Origin: Alphaproteobacteria bacterium
GTDB lineage: Bacteria > Pseudomonadota > Alphaproteobacteria > GCA-2731375
NCBI GenBank assembly: GCA_021776235.1
Contig: JAJFGG010000034.1
Span: 1-45,383 of the forward strand
DNA length: 45,383 nt
Reading direction: 5' to 3'
Shown: in pieces, positions 25,501-33,766 of the stretch
Numbering within the stretch: position 1 is the stretch's first letter
How the letters are laid out: each line of letters begins with the position of its first letter
Notes under the pieces: generated by a model
The model's input: only the letters and a program-made list of their open reading frames with translations
What the model was told of the DNA's origin: nothing
The model's database searches: none
Program-made: the position numbers and the translations under genes

Positions 25501-25671
25501 TCAGGCTTTACCTGGTTCCACGAACTCCTGATAACTGCAAATGCAGTAATCTCCGTGTTCGGGATCTATCTCGCACTCGATACTGCGTATGGCCTCGTCG
25601 CTCTCGAGCTTTTTAAGCAGCGCATCGCGCTCCGTGATTGGCACTCTTTCAAGCCTTGCCGTCCAAGACAT
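25501..25671 (-). CDS. Small hypothetical protein with C-x-C motif
   Basis: This 56-residue frame starts at ATG 25671 (MSWTARLERVP) with AAGGG upstream. The TTG at 25686 is less likely. The composition is normal for a soluble protein: a charged amphipathic helix (TERDALLKKLESDEAIRSI), then a short beta-type stretch containing YCICSY. The two cysteines could bind metal. It points the same way as the NAD-kinase-like gene 69 bases downstream and may be the first gene of that operon. The family is not recognised. The overlapping plus-strand extension of the GMC frame has no protein character, which favours this strand. Confidence 0.5.
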   Translation of the reverse strand: MSWTARLERVPITERDALLKKLESDEAIRSIECEIDPEHGDYCICSYQEFVEPGKA

Positions 25672-25873
25672 CCCATATCCCTTCAACTTGCCGGCGGCTG
25701 GCGCCGAAGACGCCGCGCCGGGCTATAAGTGGTTTGAGATGTCAGTTTATTCTATGGCAATAGTCTCCGACTTGATTTCGGTCATTTATGAGCGATGGCA
25801 CAGCATTGAACGGCTGCGACCTGGCGATTACAGTCATCCTGGGCGTCGAGTGACAGTGCGAGTGGAGGGGCGT

Positions 25874-27472
25874 ATGCAGGATGCGGGCAGTGAGACCTAC
25901 GATTACATCGTCGTCGGCGCGGGTTCCGCCGGTTCGGTGGTCGCCAACCGTTTATCGGCGGATCCGGGTTGCCGCGTGCTTCTGCTGGAAGCCGGGCCCG
26001 CCAGCCATCCCTGGTCCCGCTTTCCCATTGGCTATGCCAGGCTCGTTGATAACCCCGCCGCCAACTGGTGTTATGCCGCCGAGCCCGAGGCCAGCACCAA
26101 CGGGCGGAAAATCGCGGTGCCGCGCGGGCGCCTGCTGGGCGGGTCGAGCGCGATCAATGGCCTGGTCTTTGTCCGCGGGCAGGCGCAGGATTTCGATACC
26201 TGGGCGCAATTGGGCAACAAGGGCTGGAGCTATGCCGACGTCCTGCCGCACTTCAAGCGTCTGGAAAGCTACGAGGGCGGTGAGGATGCCTACCGAGGCC
26301 GCAATGGGCCGCTGCGCGTCACGGACCCCGATGAAGGCGGACCGCTTTACGATGCCCTGATCGCGGCAGCGGGTCAGGTGGGAATACCGCACAATCCCGA
26401 CTACAATGGCGCCACCCAGGAGGGTATCTCGTTGAGCCAGGCGACCATCGCCAACGGCCGCCGGATGAGCACGGCGCATTGCTATCTGGATCCGGTCAGG
26501 AAGCGCAAGAACCTCACCATAGAAACCGGCGCCTTGACCCAGGGCCTGGTGCTGGATGGCAAACGTTGCACGGGCGTGCGTTACTCTGTCGATGGGAAAC
26601 AGCGCCAAGCGCGCGCGGCCCGCGAGGTGGTGCTCAGCGCCGGCACGATCAACTCGCCGCAATTGCTCGAGCTTTCAGGTATCGGACAGCCGGCCCACCT
26701 GCAGGGACTGGGCATTGAGGTGCGGCACGCACTGCCGGGCGTTGGGGAAAATCTCCGCGACCATTACGCGCCCCGGACCCGGTGGGCCATTGGCGCGCCA
26801 GGGGTTACCTATAATGACATGGGCCGCGGGTTGGGGCTCGTCAAACAGGCGCTGCGCTATCTTTTTTTGCACAAAGGCATGCTGGGCATTCCCGCGGCCC
26901 CGATCCGCGCCTTCGTGCGCAGTCGCGAGGGACTTGCCTCGCCGGATGTCCTTCTGGGGTTCGTTCCCATGCTGTACGAGCCGGGCTACAAGCTTTCCAG
27001 GACGTCGGGTCTGACCTGTTACGCGCACCCAATGCGCCCCGACAGCACCGGCCATATCCACATCGCATCGGCCGATCCGGGGATGCCGCCATCGATCAAT
27101 TTCAACTTCCTGTCTTCGCCGCTTGACGCCGAACTCACCGTGCGCGCCGTCCGCATCGTGCGCGCCCTGATGACCGCCCCCGCGATGGCGGCATTGCAGA
27201 CAACAGAACTGGCGCCTGGTGCATCGCGCTCGTCGGACGATGACATCCTGGCCTGGGTCAGGGAGGTGGCGGAGACGACCTACCACCCGGTCGGAACCTG
27301 CAGAATGGGCACGGACCCCATGGCCGTGGTCGACGATCAACTCAAGGTTCGCGGCCTGGAGGGTTTGCGGGTGGCCGATGCCTCGATTATGCCGACCCTG
27401 ACCTCGGGCAATACCAACGCGCCCGCCATCATGATCGGCGAGAAAGCCGCCGACATGGTGTTGCGGGGATAA
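25874..27472 (+). CDS. GMC-family FAD-dependent alcohol (choline-type) dehydrogenase
   Basis: This 532-residue protein starts at ATG 25874 after GGAGG; the frame is open to 25589 without protein character. The FAD loop is GAGSAGSVVANRLS with LLLEAGP (residues about 15-45). The GMC signatures follow: GGSSAINGLVFVRGQ near residue 90 and SAGTINSPQLLELSGIG near residue 255. The C-terminal active site has YHPVGTCRMG with catalytic H471, then TSGNTNAPAIMIGEKAAD. Length and motifs match choline dehydrogenase-like alcohol dehydrogenases of broad substrate range. No betaine aldehyde dehydrogenase is adjacent, so choline is not assumed. It is cytoplasmic or loosely membrane-bound. Confidence 0.93.
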   Translation: MQDAGSETYDYIVVGAGSAGSVVANRLSADPGCRVLLLEAGPASHPWSRFPIGYARLVDNPAANWCYAAEPEASTNGRKIAVPRGRLLGGSSAINGLVFVRGQAQDFDTWAQLGNKGWSYADVLPHFKRLESYEGGEDAYRGRNGPLRVTDPDEGGPLYDALIAAAGQVGIPHNPDYNGATQEGISLSQATIANGRRMSTAHCYLDPVRKRKNLTIETGALTQGLVLDGKRCTGVRYSVDGKQRQARAAREVVLSAGTINSPQLLELSGIGQPAHLQGLGIEVRHALPGVGENLRDHYAPRTRWAIGAPGVTYNDMGRGLGLVKQALRYLFLHKGMLGIPAAPIRAFVRSREGLASPDVLLGFVPMLYEPGYKLSRTSGLTCYAHPMRPDSTGHIHIASADPGMPPSINFNFLSSPLDAELTVRAVRIVRALMTAPAMAALQTTELAPGASRSSDDDILAWVREVAETTYHPVGTCRMGTDPMAVVDDQLKVRGLEGLRVADASIMPTLTSGNTNAPAIMIGEKAADMVLRG

Positions 27473-27538
27473 TCCAGGAACCGGTCGTCGATGTTTTCCT
27501 TTTGATGAAGCGCCCCCGACCCGGCATTAGCAGCCGGC

Positions 27539-29191
27539 CTAGAACCTGGAGCGCCGCGGTTCGATGTTGGCATGCACATCAATCAGGACGGTTTTGCCGG
27601 TGGCGTTGAGGCGCTGGGCTTCCTGCAGGGCTGGACCCATTTCCCCAACCTTGGTCACCGTTAGGCCGACAGCGCCCATGCCTTCGGCGATCTTGGCGTA
27701 ATCGCCCTGCATGGTGGAAACGCCGTAGCGGTCCCGGGCCTCGGCACCGATCACGCCTTGTGATGGTCCGGAATAAGTCGCCATGGCGCTGTTGTTGAGC
27801 AGCACCGTTGTGATGGCGACTTCGGACCGGGCCGCCGTTTCAATGTCGGTGCCGGACATACCGAAAGCGCCATCTCCCATCAGGTTCAGGCAGAATTTGC
27901 CGGGTTCAGCCATCTTGGCGCCGATTATGAGGGGAATGCCGAAGCCGAGATGGGTGGTCTTGCCCCAACCGATATAACTGTGCGGTTTGGTCGCGTTGTA
28001 GAAGGGCACGATTGAATCGCGCGGTGCGCCGGCGTCGTGGGTGACGATACTGTTTTCCAGATCAAGATTCCGGTTGATCTCATGGATCACGCGATAGTAG
28101 TTCAACGGCTCCTCGTCGGAATTCAGCAGCGCTGTCCATTCCTCCATCCACTGGCTCTTGACCGTCTCGATTTCCGCCTCGATTTTGTCCCTGTCGCCGA
28201 CGCCCTGGCCGCCGGTCCGGGCCTTGATTTCTTCGCACAACGCCTGAATGGTCAGACAGGTATCGCCGATCAATGCGATGTCCGCCGTTTCGTCCTTGTT
28301 GATGTCATCCGGGTTGATGCTGTTGTGGATCAGCGTCTTGCCGGGCGGGATCGCTTGACCATAGGGCGATCGGGTCAGGCTTGACCCCAGGGCCAGCAGG
28401 ACGTCGCTTTCGGCCAGCCAGCGATGCGCCGGCAGGGTCGTGGCGCCGCTACCGGCGCCCAGGGCGAGGCCATGGCGTTCATCGAAGGCAGACTTGCCCG
28501 GCATGGTGCAGAAGACCGGTGTCGCGGTCAGTTCGGCCAATTCCTGCAGGGCGGCGGTGGCACCGGAAAACAGGACCCCGGCGCCAGCCCAGAGCAGCGG
28601 TTTCTTGGCTGTAATCAATGCCTCTGCCGCGGCGCTGATGTCGCGGCCTTCGGGCGCCTGGCGGGCCAGCCTGGGTGATTGATAGGTCTGTGCCGCTTCC
28701 GGAACCTCCTGGCTGCAGACATCCCCCGTCAGTTCGACCACCACCGGACCCGGGGTGCCGTTGCGCAGGGCGTGAAAGGCGCGGCGCATGACGTCGCCAA
28801 CCTGACTGGGCGTGTAGATCGCCTCGATCTGCTTGACCCAGCCCTGGTATTTCTGCACGGCGGAGAAGTTCGGCCGCACGGAAATCTGATTGAGATTGTT
28901 GCCGCCCAGCATAACCAGTATGGGGATATTGTCGGCATAGGCCTGGGACAACCCGCCCATGACGTTTTCCGCGCCTGCCTGGGCCTGCACCGCGACCACG
29001 CCGAAGCGTTGCCGGTCACTGATGCGGCTGTAACCGTCGGCCGCCATCACCGCGCCGCGCTCGTGGCGAAAGGCGATGGGGCGGATACCTTCCCTGGCGG
29101 CGGCCGAGATCAGCGGGTTGCTGGGGAAACAGGACAGCCATTCGACCCCTTCCTGCTTCAAGATTTGGGTGATGTAGTCGATCCCGTTCAT
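27539..29191 (-). CDS. Thiamine diphosphate-dependent enzyme (acetolactate synthase-like)
   Basis: This 550-residue protein starts at ATG 29191 with GGGAG upstream. The N-terminal Pyr domain has the activating glutamate in FRHERGAVMAADGYSR (about residue 44). A central domain follows, and the C-terminal PP domain has the ThDP/Mg signature from GDG to NN (MGDGAFGMSGTD through VLLNN, about residues 437-466). It belongs to the acetolactate synthase/benzoylformate decarboxylase superfamily and would decarboxylate a 2-oxo acid or ligate the resulting aldehyde. No small regulatory subunit gene is adjacent, which argues against biosynthetic IlvB. It is divergent from the CoA-transferase gene across 194 bases, hinting at shared regulation. 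The substrate cannot be assigned. Confidence 0.88.
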   Translation of the reverse strand: MNGIDYITQILKQEGVEWLSCFPSNPLISAAAREGIRPIAFRHERGAVMAADGYSRISDRQRFGVVAVQAQAGAENVMGGLSQAYADNIPILVMLGGNNLNQISVRPNFSAVQKYQGWVKQIEAIYTPSQVGDVMRRAFHALRNGTPGPVVVELTGDVCSQEVPEAAQTYQSPRLARQAPEGRDISAAAEALITAKKPLLWAGAGVLFSGATAALQELAELTATPVFCTMPGKSAFDERHGLALGAGSGATTLPAHRWLAESDVLLALGSSLTRSPYGQAIPPGKTLIHNSINPDDINKDETADIALIGDTCLTIQALCEEIKARTGGQGVGDRDKIEAEIETVKSQWMEEWTALLNSDEEPLNYYRVIHEINRNLDLENSIVTHDAGAPRDSIVPFYNATKPHSYIGWGKTTHLGFGIPLIIGAKMAEPGKFCLNLMGDGAFGMSGTDIETAARSEVAITTVLLNNSAMATYSGPSQGVIGAEARDRYGVSTMQGDYAKIAEGMGAVGLTVTKVGEMGPALQEAQRLNATGKTVLIDVHANIEPRRSRF

Positions 29192-29385
29192 TGCCTGCTC
29201 CCGTCAACCGGCCCGATCCCAGCGACGGGCCTCTTTTCATTGCTATGACCTGCTACTGTTACCAAAATTCGTTCCGGGTCAACCGTGCCGATTGCCGTCG
29301 GGCGCCCAGGCAGGTTACCGTAGCGCTTACAACAGCAAGCGTCCGGGGAACCTCGGTTTGACGGCATTGAAGGCGGAGGCAAGGC
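29192..29385. promoter_or_regulatory. Shared divergent promoter region
   Basis: The region separates the ThDP enzyme and the CoA-transferase genes. GCTACTGTTACC at 29252-29263 is an imperfect inverted match (10 of 12) to GGTTACCGTAGC at 29313-29324, a possible operator pair for a regulator controlling both directions. No confident promoter boxes were recognised. Confidence 0.25.
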
Positions 29386-30591
29386 ATGAGTGAAATCGAC
29401 GAGCTGCCGTACGAGGGTCTGAAGGTCCTGGATATCTCCCAGGGTGTCGCCGGACCCCATTGCGGCATGCTGCTGGCCAGGCATGGCGCGAACGTCGTCA
29501 AGCTGGAACCCTTGGCGGGGGATTGGGGCCGGCGGGTCGGCAAAACCTATGGCGACAACTGCGCCTACGGCATGGCCTTCAACCGGGGTAAGCGCAGCCT
29601 GGCGCTGGACCTGAAAAACCCTGAAGGAAAGCAGATCGCGCTGCAACTGGCGAACGCCGCCGACGTCATCATCGAGAACAACCGCCCCGGGATCACGGCG
29701 CGCCTTGGGCTCGGTTACGAGACTGTGAGGGCCGCAAACCCCAAGGTTGTCTACCTGTCGATCAGCGGCTTTGGGCAGACCGGCCCGAACGCCAATTTGC
29801 CGGCGACGGATTCAGTGATGCAGGCCTTTTCGGGTCTGATGTCTATTAACCGGGACGACGCCGGCCTGCCCCAGCGCATCAATCTGCTCGCCATCGACGT
29901 GGTCACCGGTTTGTACGGTTTTCAGGCGGTGGCGCCGGCGCTTTATCGGCGTGCCATGAAGGGCCGGGGCACGCATATCAAGACCAGCCTGATGGAGGCC
30001 ATTGGCGCCTTCCAGTCAGCCAAGATGATCGAATTCGAGCTTGAAAAAGGCCAACAGGCGCCCCTGGGCGTGCCCGTCGCCATGTTCGAGGCAAAGGACG
30101 GCTACCTCAATATCAACGGCCGCCGCGACAGCCATTTCGCGGCCCTGTGCCAGGTTGTCGGTGTGCCGGAACTGGCCGACAATCCGAAATACCGCACGGT
30201 CGCGGGGCGCAACGAGAGCGAGGGGGAACTGATGCCGCCGTTGCGCACGGCGGTCAGCAAGATGACGGTGGCGGAGCTGTCGGAGGCGCTGACGGCGGCG
30301 GATGTACTGCATGCGCCGGTGCAGGATTTCGGCGACTATTTCCAATCCGAGCATGTCCGCGCGGTGGAGGCCGTGCGCTGGATCGGGCAGTCCGGGGCCG
30401 GCCGCATTCCCATGCCGAACATTCCCGGCGTCCGCCCCGCCCGCGAAGGCGACCCAATGGTCCACGCGCCCCATCTTGGCGAACACAGCCGGGAAATTCT
30501 GTCCGAACTCGGGCATTCCGACCAGGAAATCGACGCGCTTGCCGCAAAGGGCGCGATCGGCCTGTTTGCGAGGCCCGAAACGCCGGCGTGA
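29386..30591 (+). CDS. CaiB/BaiF family (class III) CoA-transferase
   Basis: This 401-residue protein starts at ATG 29386, six bases after GGAGG. The family opening GLKVLDISQGVAGPHCGMLLARHGANVVKLEP is followed by GMAFNRGKRSLALDLKNPEG and VIIENNRPGITARLGLGYE. The likely catalytic aspartate is D142 in ATDSVMQAFSG. Class III enzymes move CoA between organic acids by a mixed-anhydride and aspartyl-thioester route and form interlocked dimers. The amidohydrolase and cupin genes follow on the same strand, and a ThDP enzyme gene is divergent, so a role in activating a carboxylic acid for degradation is plausible. The actual acid is not identifiable. Confidence 0.93.
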   Translation: MSEIDELPYEGLKVLDISQGVAGPHCGMLLARHGANVVKLEPLAGDWGRRVGKTYGDNCAYGMAFNRGKRSLALDLKNPEGKQIALQLANAADVIIENNRPGITARLGLGYETVRAANPKVVYLSISGFGQTGPNANLPATDSVMQAFSGLMSINRDDAGLPQRINLLAIDVVTGLYGFQAVAPALYRRAMKGRGTHIKTSLMEAIGAFQSAKMIEFELEKGQQAPLGVPVAMFEAKDGYLNINGRRDSHFAALCQVVGVPELADNPKYRTVAGRNESEGELMPPLRTAVSKMTVAELSEALTAADVLHAPVQDFGDYFQSEHVRAVEAVRWIGQSGAGRIPMPNIPGVRPAREGDPMVHAPHLGEHSREILSELGHSDQEIDALAAKGAIGLFARPETPA

Positions 30592-30674
30592 AGACCGCTA
30601 GCAGGCTGGATCCGGCCCGAAAGCGGCCGCAAGAGCCTTTTCAACGGCCCTGAATATTGCGTACCATTGGCCGG

Positions 30675-30710
30675 TTGACAGTCTGACCACGCGCGGCATG
30701 TTAGCCGCGC
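30675..30710 (+). promoter_or_regulatory. Possible promoter with palindromic operator or terminator
   Basis: TTGACA at 30675-30680 matches a -35 box, but no good -10 box stands at the right distance. GCGCGGC (30691-30697) and GCCGCGC (30704-30710) pair perfectly around ATGTTA. This could be an operator over a promoter for the amidohydrolase-cupin pair, or the terminator of the CoA-transferase gene. Confidence 0.25.
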
Positions 30711-30753
30711 CGCACTTCGGGCTTTCGGAATTGAATCACAAGGGAAGAAGACC

Positions 30754-31896
30754 ATGGAATACAATTGCATTTCCGCCGACAGCCACGTTGATCTGTGCTG
30801 GATGCCGCCCGAGCTGTTCGTCAACGAAGCCACGCCGGCCATGAAGGACCGCATGCCTTATGTGGTGGATGGTCCCGATGGTCCGTTCTGGACGTGCAAG
30901 AATGGCGCTTCCCTGGGCCTGAAAAATGGCGTTGGGCCGGCCGGCGCAAAATACGAAAAAGGCAAGCACGCCCGCGCCGACCTGATGGCCGCGACCAATC
31001 TTTACGAAGACGGCAAGAACGACATCCGGCGCATTTCCGACCCGCACCTACGGCTCAAGGACATGATGCTGGACGGCGTCGACGCGGAAGTCATTTACGG
31101 CATTCTGGGCGCCGCCACCCGGCTGGCGGACCATGCAGCGGCGAACGAAATGTTCCGTATTTACAATGACTGGCTGGCGGATTTCTGCAGCCATTATCCC
31201 GAGCGTCACATCGGCCTGGCCTGTCTGCCCTATGGCGATATCGAGGCCGCGCGCAAAGAGGTCTACCGCGCCGCCGATCTGGGTTTGCGGGGCTTGGAGC
31301 TATCCTGTTCCTGGGATATGGCACCCATGTACGACCCCTGTTGGGAGCCCCTTTGGCAGGCCGTGAACGAGGTTGGTCTACCGCTGCATTTCCACACCTT
31401 CCCGGCCATTCCGGTGGATCAGATCACCAATCTTACCGGCAAGACCAAGCGCGCCGCGTTTTTCACCGTGGTCTCCGGGTTTCAGATGAACCTGGTTAAC
31501 ATTATCGCGGCGATCATTTCCGCCGGCGTGCTGGAACGCTATCCCAGCCTCAAGGTCGCCTTTGGCGAAAGCGGCTGCGGTTGGATCCCCTACATGCTCG
31601 ACCGCATGGATTTCGAATGGGAGGACCGTTTCCATGATCTCGAATTGACCATGCGGCCCAGCGATTATTGGAAACGCCAGTGCAAGGCGACCTTCCAGTT
31701 TGACACCATCGGCACGAAGCTGATCGAGGACATGGGCGTGGAAACCCTCATGTGGGGCTCGGACTACCCCCACGGCGATGGCGTCTGGCCCGAATCCCCG
31801 CGTTACATTGAAGAGCAGTTCGGCCACTTGCCCGCCGCGGACCGGCGCAAAATAACCTGCGAGAACGCCGGCAAATTCTATGGTCTGATCAAATAG
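30754..31896 (+). CDS. Amidohydrolase-2 family (ACMSD-like) metal-dependent hydrolase
   Basis: This 380-residue TIM-barrel protein starts at ATG 30754 after AAGGGAAG. The N-terminal ISADSHVD motif replaces the usual HxH, as is common in this branch. LHFHTFP near residue 210 supplies the conserved metal or substrate histidines. GESGCGWIPYMLDRMD near residue 270 and the C-terminal WGSDYPHGDGVWPES near residue 335 (catalytic aspartate) complete the pattern. The family hydrolyses or decarboxylates aromatic and cyclic acids; 2-amino-3-carboxymuconate semialdehyde decarboxylase is a known member. It is followed 20 bases later by the cupin gene, so the two are probably one transcript. Confidence 0.9.
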   Translation: MEYNCISADSHVDLCWMPPELFVNEATPAMKDRMPYVVDGPDGPFWTCKNGASLGLKNGVGPAGAKYEKGKHARADLMAATNLYEDGKNDIRRISDPHLRLKDMMLDGVDAEVIYGILGAATRLADHAAANEMFRIYNDWLADFCSHYPERHIGLACLPYGDIEAARKEVYRAADLGLRGLELSCSWDMAPMYDPCWEPLWQAVNEVGLPLHFHTFPAIPVDQITNLTGKTKRAAFFTVVSGFQMNLVNIIAAIISAGVLERYPSLKVAFGESGCGWIPYMLDRMDFEWEDRFHDLELTMRPSDYWKRQCKATFQFDTIGTKLIEDMGVETLMWGSDYPHGDGVWPESPRYIEEQFGHLPAADRRKITCENAGKFYGLIK

Positions 31897-31916
31897 GCAG
31901 GCGGTGCGGGGATCGT

Positions 31917-32378
31917 ATGCAGGAGAGGTTTAAATTCGATACCAGCCATATTGAATGGGTGCATTTCACGGGCAGTTCCCGGTTTGACTATCCCATCGAC
32001 TACGCCCTGGCGGTGCTGGGGGCGCAGCCCGGGACCGGCGCCCTCGACATGCTGATGAAATGGGCCCCGAATGCCTATTGCCACTACCACCGGCACCTGG
32101 CCGCGACCACGACCCTGGTGCTGGAGGGTGAACAGCACATTCATGAAACCTCGGACACCGGCGAGATCGTCCACAAGATCAGAAAAGCCGGCGATTATGC
32201 CCACAGCCCCGGTGGTGACGTCCACATGGAGCAGGCCGGACCGGAAGGGGCGTTGGTCTTCTTTGGGCTGCAGTCAGCGGACGGCCGCCTGTTCCAGACC
32301 CTGGATAAGGAGCGCAATGTCCTGGCCACCGCAACCGTCGAAGACTGGGCCGCGGGCCGAATTGAAGGTTCCCGATAA
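31917..32378 (+). CDS. Cupin-domain protein
   Basis: This 153-residue protein starts at ATG 31917. A single cupin barrel is visible: CHYHRHLAATTTLVLEGEQ gives the first motif with metal-binding histidines and the glutamate region, and GDYAHSPGGDVHMEQAG gives the second. It probably binds one divalent metal and is cytoplasmic. It is encoded 20 bases after the amidohydrolase and likely works on the same compound, as a dioxygenase, isomerase or binding protein. These cannot be told apart from the sequence. It ends just before a gamma-glutamyltransferase remnant on the other strand. Confidence 0.85.
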   Translation: MQERFKFDTSHIEWVHFTGSSRFDYPIDYALAVLGAQPGTGALDMLMKWAPNAYCHYHRHLAATTTLVLEGEQHIHETSDTGEIVHKIRKAGDYAHSPGGDVHMEQAGPEGALVFFGLQSADGRLFQTLDKERNVLATATVEDWAAGRIEGSR

Positions 32379-32400
32379 GCCGAATCTTGGGAGAAATGCT

Positions 32401-32770
32401 CTAATAGCCAATTGCCGCGCCATCGCTGCTGGGATAGCAGCCACCCATGCGTAAGCCCGTCTCCTGATCGACAAAGATGCCATGGGCATGGCCGGCCCAC
32501 TCGTTCCAATTGGCCCGATGGTCCAGTGGTCCAGGATATGGCCACGTTCCTCAAGCCCCAGGAACCTCTGGGAGGGGTGGCGCGCCTCCATCTGCAAGGT
32601 GTCGCGCGCTTCGCCTAACGCGAACCGGCCGGAGACGTAGCGGGGCATCTCCAAGGCCTCTTGAATATCCAAGCCGTAATCAAGCATCGCGAGATAACAT
32701 TGCAGCTGGATTTGTGGCTGACTATCCGCGCCCATGCAGCCCAGACCACATGGCCATAGGCGATCATCTT
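32401..32770 (-). pseudogene. C-terminal remnant of a gamma-glutamyltransferase gene, frameshifted
   Basis: Only the end of the gene survives. In one frame GLGCMGADSQPQIQLQ and MLDYGLDIQEALEMPRY (about 32750-32650) are the small-subunit motifs of the gamma-glutamyltransferase/acylase family. Near 32515-32530 the reading must shift by one base to continue as RANWNEWAGHAHGIFVDQ and GGCYPSSDGAAIGY, ending at TAG 32401-32403. A second shift or break lies near 32740-32755, before which AYG residues remain. The N-terminal large subunit and the catalytic threonine are absent, replaced by the GFA gene. So roughly 115 codons persist of a family that is usually over 500. A sequencing error could explain one shift but not the missing part. 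Confidence 0.75.
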
Positions 32771-32794
32771 CTCATAGCCAGGCTACGCCGCTGG

Positions 32795-33643
32795 TCAGTT
32801 CGTTGGCATCTCGTCGAACCGGGGTAAGTCGTCGGTGATTTCGTACCACGGCGCCTTGGAGCCGGTAAAAATATGATCATCGGGACCCTGGCCCGGATCG
32901 TCATCCAGGCAGCCCAAGGGGATGATGGCGTTGCCTGTTTCTTTTCGCAGTCTTGGCATGCCGGAGCCGCAGATCCGGCAAAAGGTCGGGGTATATGTCT
33001 TTGCTTCCGGTACCTTGTAGGCGACGAGCAGATCGTCGCCCCTGAGAAACCGGATGGCATCGATTGAGGTAAAGCCATTGGTCGTATGGGCCGCGGCCCG
33101 CGACTTGCGGCAACGGGAGCAGTGGCAATTATGGATCACTGTGAACCGCCCGCTTATCTCGAACGCGACGCCGTCGCATAAGCATGAACCATGCAGATGG
33201 CCAGGCCGCGCGCCTTGTCTCGCAGGCATCGGCGACACTTCCAGTCCGGCCCCGGCCGGATAGGCGTCATGGCGCGGCAGATTATCGGTGATCGAATGCC
33301 AAGGCGCTTTGGAGCCAGTAAAGATATGCATGGCGGGTCGGATGCCGGGATCATCATCAAGACAGCCGGCGGGTATCGCCATGCGCTGGTTTCCGCTCAT
33401 CATGGGGACAACCGAACCGCAGATGGAGCAAAAGGCGCGGCTAAGGCGCGGCGAACAATTATGCTCCCGGATCACATCCGCACCCGATATCAGCCGGTAG
33501 TCGTCGAGCCCGGCTGACAGGTACGTGGCGAACGGCGCCCCATGGGCTTTTCGGCAGATGGAGCAATGACAATGGCTCATGTGGCTGACGGGGCCGTCGA
33601 TCCCCCAGCGCACGGAGCCGCAAAGACAGCTTCCCTGGATCAT
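32795..33643 (-). CDS. Tandem GFA (glutathione-dependent formaldehyde-activating type) domain protein
   Basis: This 282-residue protein starts at ATG 33643 after AGGGGGA. It consists of two full GFA/CENP-V-type zinc domains in a row. The first has CLCGSVRW, CHCSICRKAHG and FCSICGS. The second, from about residue 150, has CLCDGVAF, CHCSRCRKSRA and FCRICGSG. Each domain normally binds two zinc ions through these cysteines. Most family members have one domain, so this is an internal duplication. Both copies keep all motif cysteines and end with the same DDPG and HIFTGSKAPW pattern. The function of GFA proteins is generally unproven; binding of glutathione adducts is inferred. The gene lies downstream of the second DHA2 exporter in the same direction. 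Confidence 0.92.
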   Translation of the reverse strand: MIQGSCLCGSVRWGIDGPVSHMSHCHCSICRKAHGAPFATYLSAGLDDYRLISGADVIREHNCSPRLSRAFCSICGSVVPMMSGNQRMAIPAGCLDDDPGIRPAMHIFTGSKAPWHSITDNLPRHDAYPAGAGLEVSPMPARQGARPGHLHGSCLCDGVAFEISGRFTVIHNCHCSRCRKSRAAAHTTNGFTSIDAIRFLRGDDLLVAYKVPEAKTYTPTFCRICGSGMPRLRKETGNAIIPLGCLDDDPGQGPDDHIFTGSKAPWYEITDDLPRFDEMPTN

Positions 33644-33766
33644 TATTCAGTTCCCCCTTTTGCACAGAATCAACGCCGCCAGTAAACAAATGAACCGGCC
33701 TTTGCCGAATGATGACCGCGCTGCGGACATCGTAACTCTACCCCATCTCTTGCAGACCAGATCCCG

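Noticed and set aside
25589-25873. N-terminal extension of the GMC dehydrogenase
   Set aside because: The 95 extra codons have no family match. A GGAGG site precedes the ATG at 25874, which gives the normal family length, and the extension overlaps the better small frame on the minus strand.
27539-30591. Oxalate degradation pair (oxalyl-CoA decarboxylase and formyl-CoA transferase)
   Set aside because: A ThDP enzyme next to a class III CoA-transferase suggested it, but the ThDP protein does not open like oxalyl-CoA decarboxylase, and the genes are divergent rather than in an operon.
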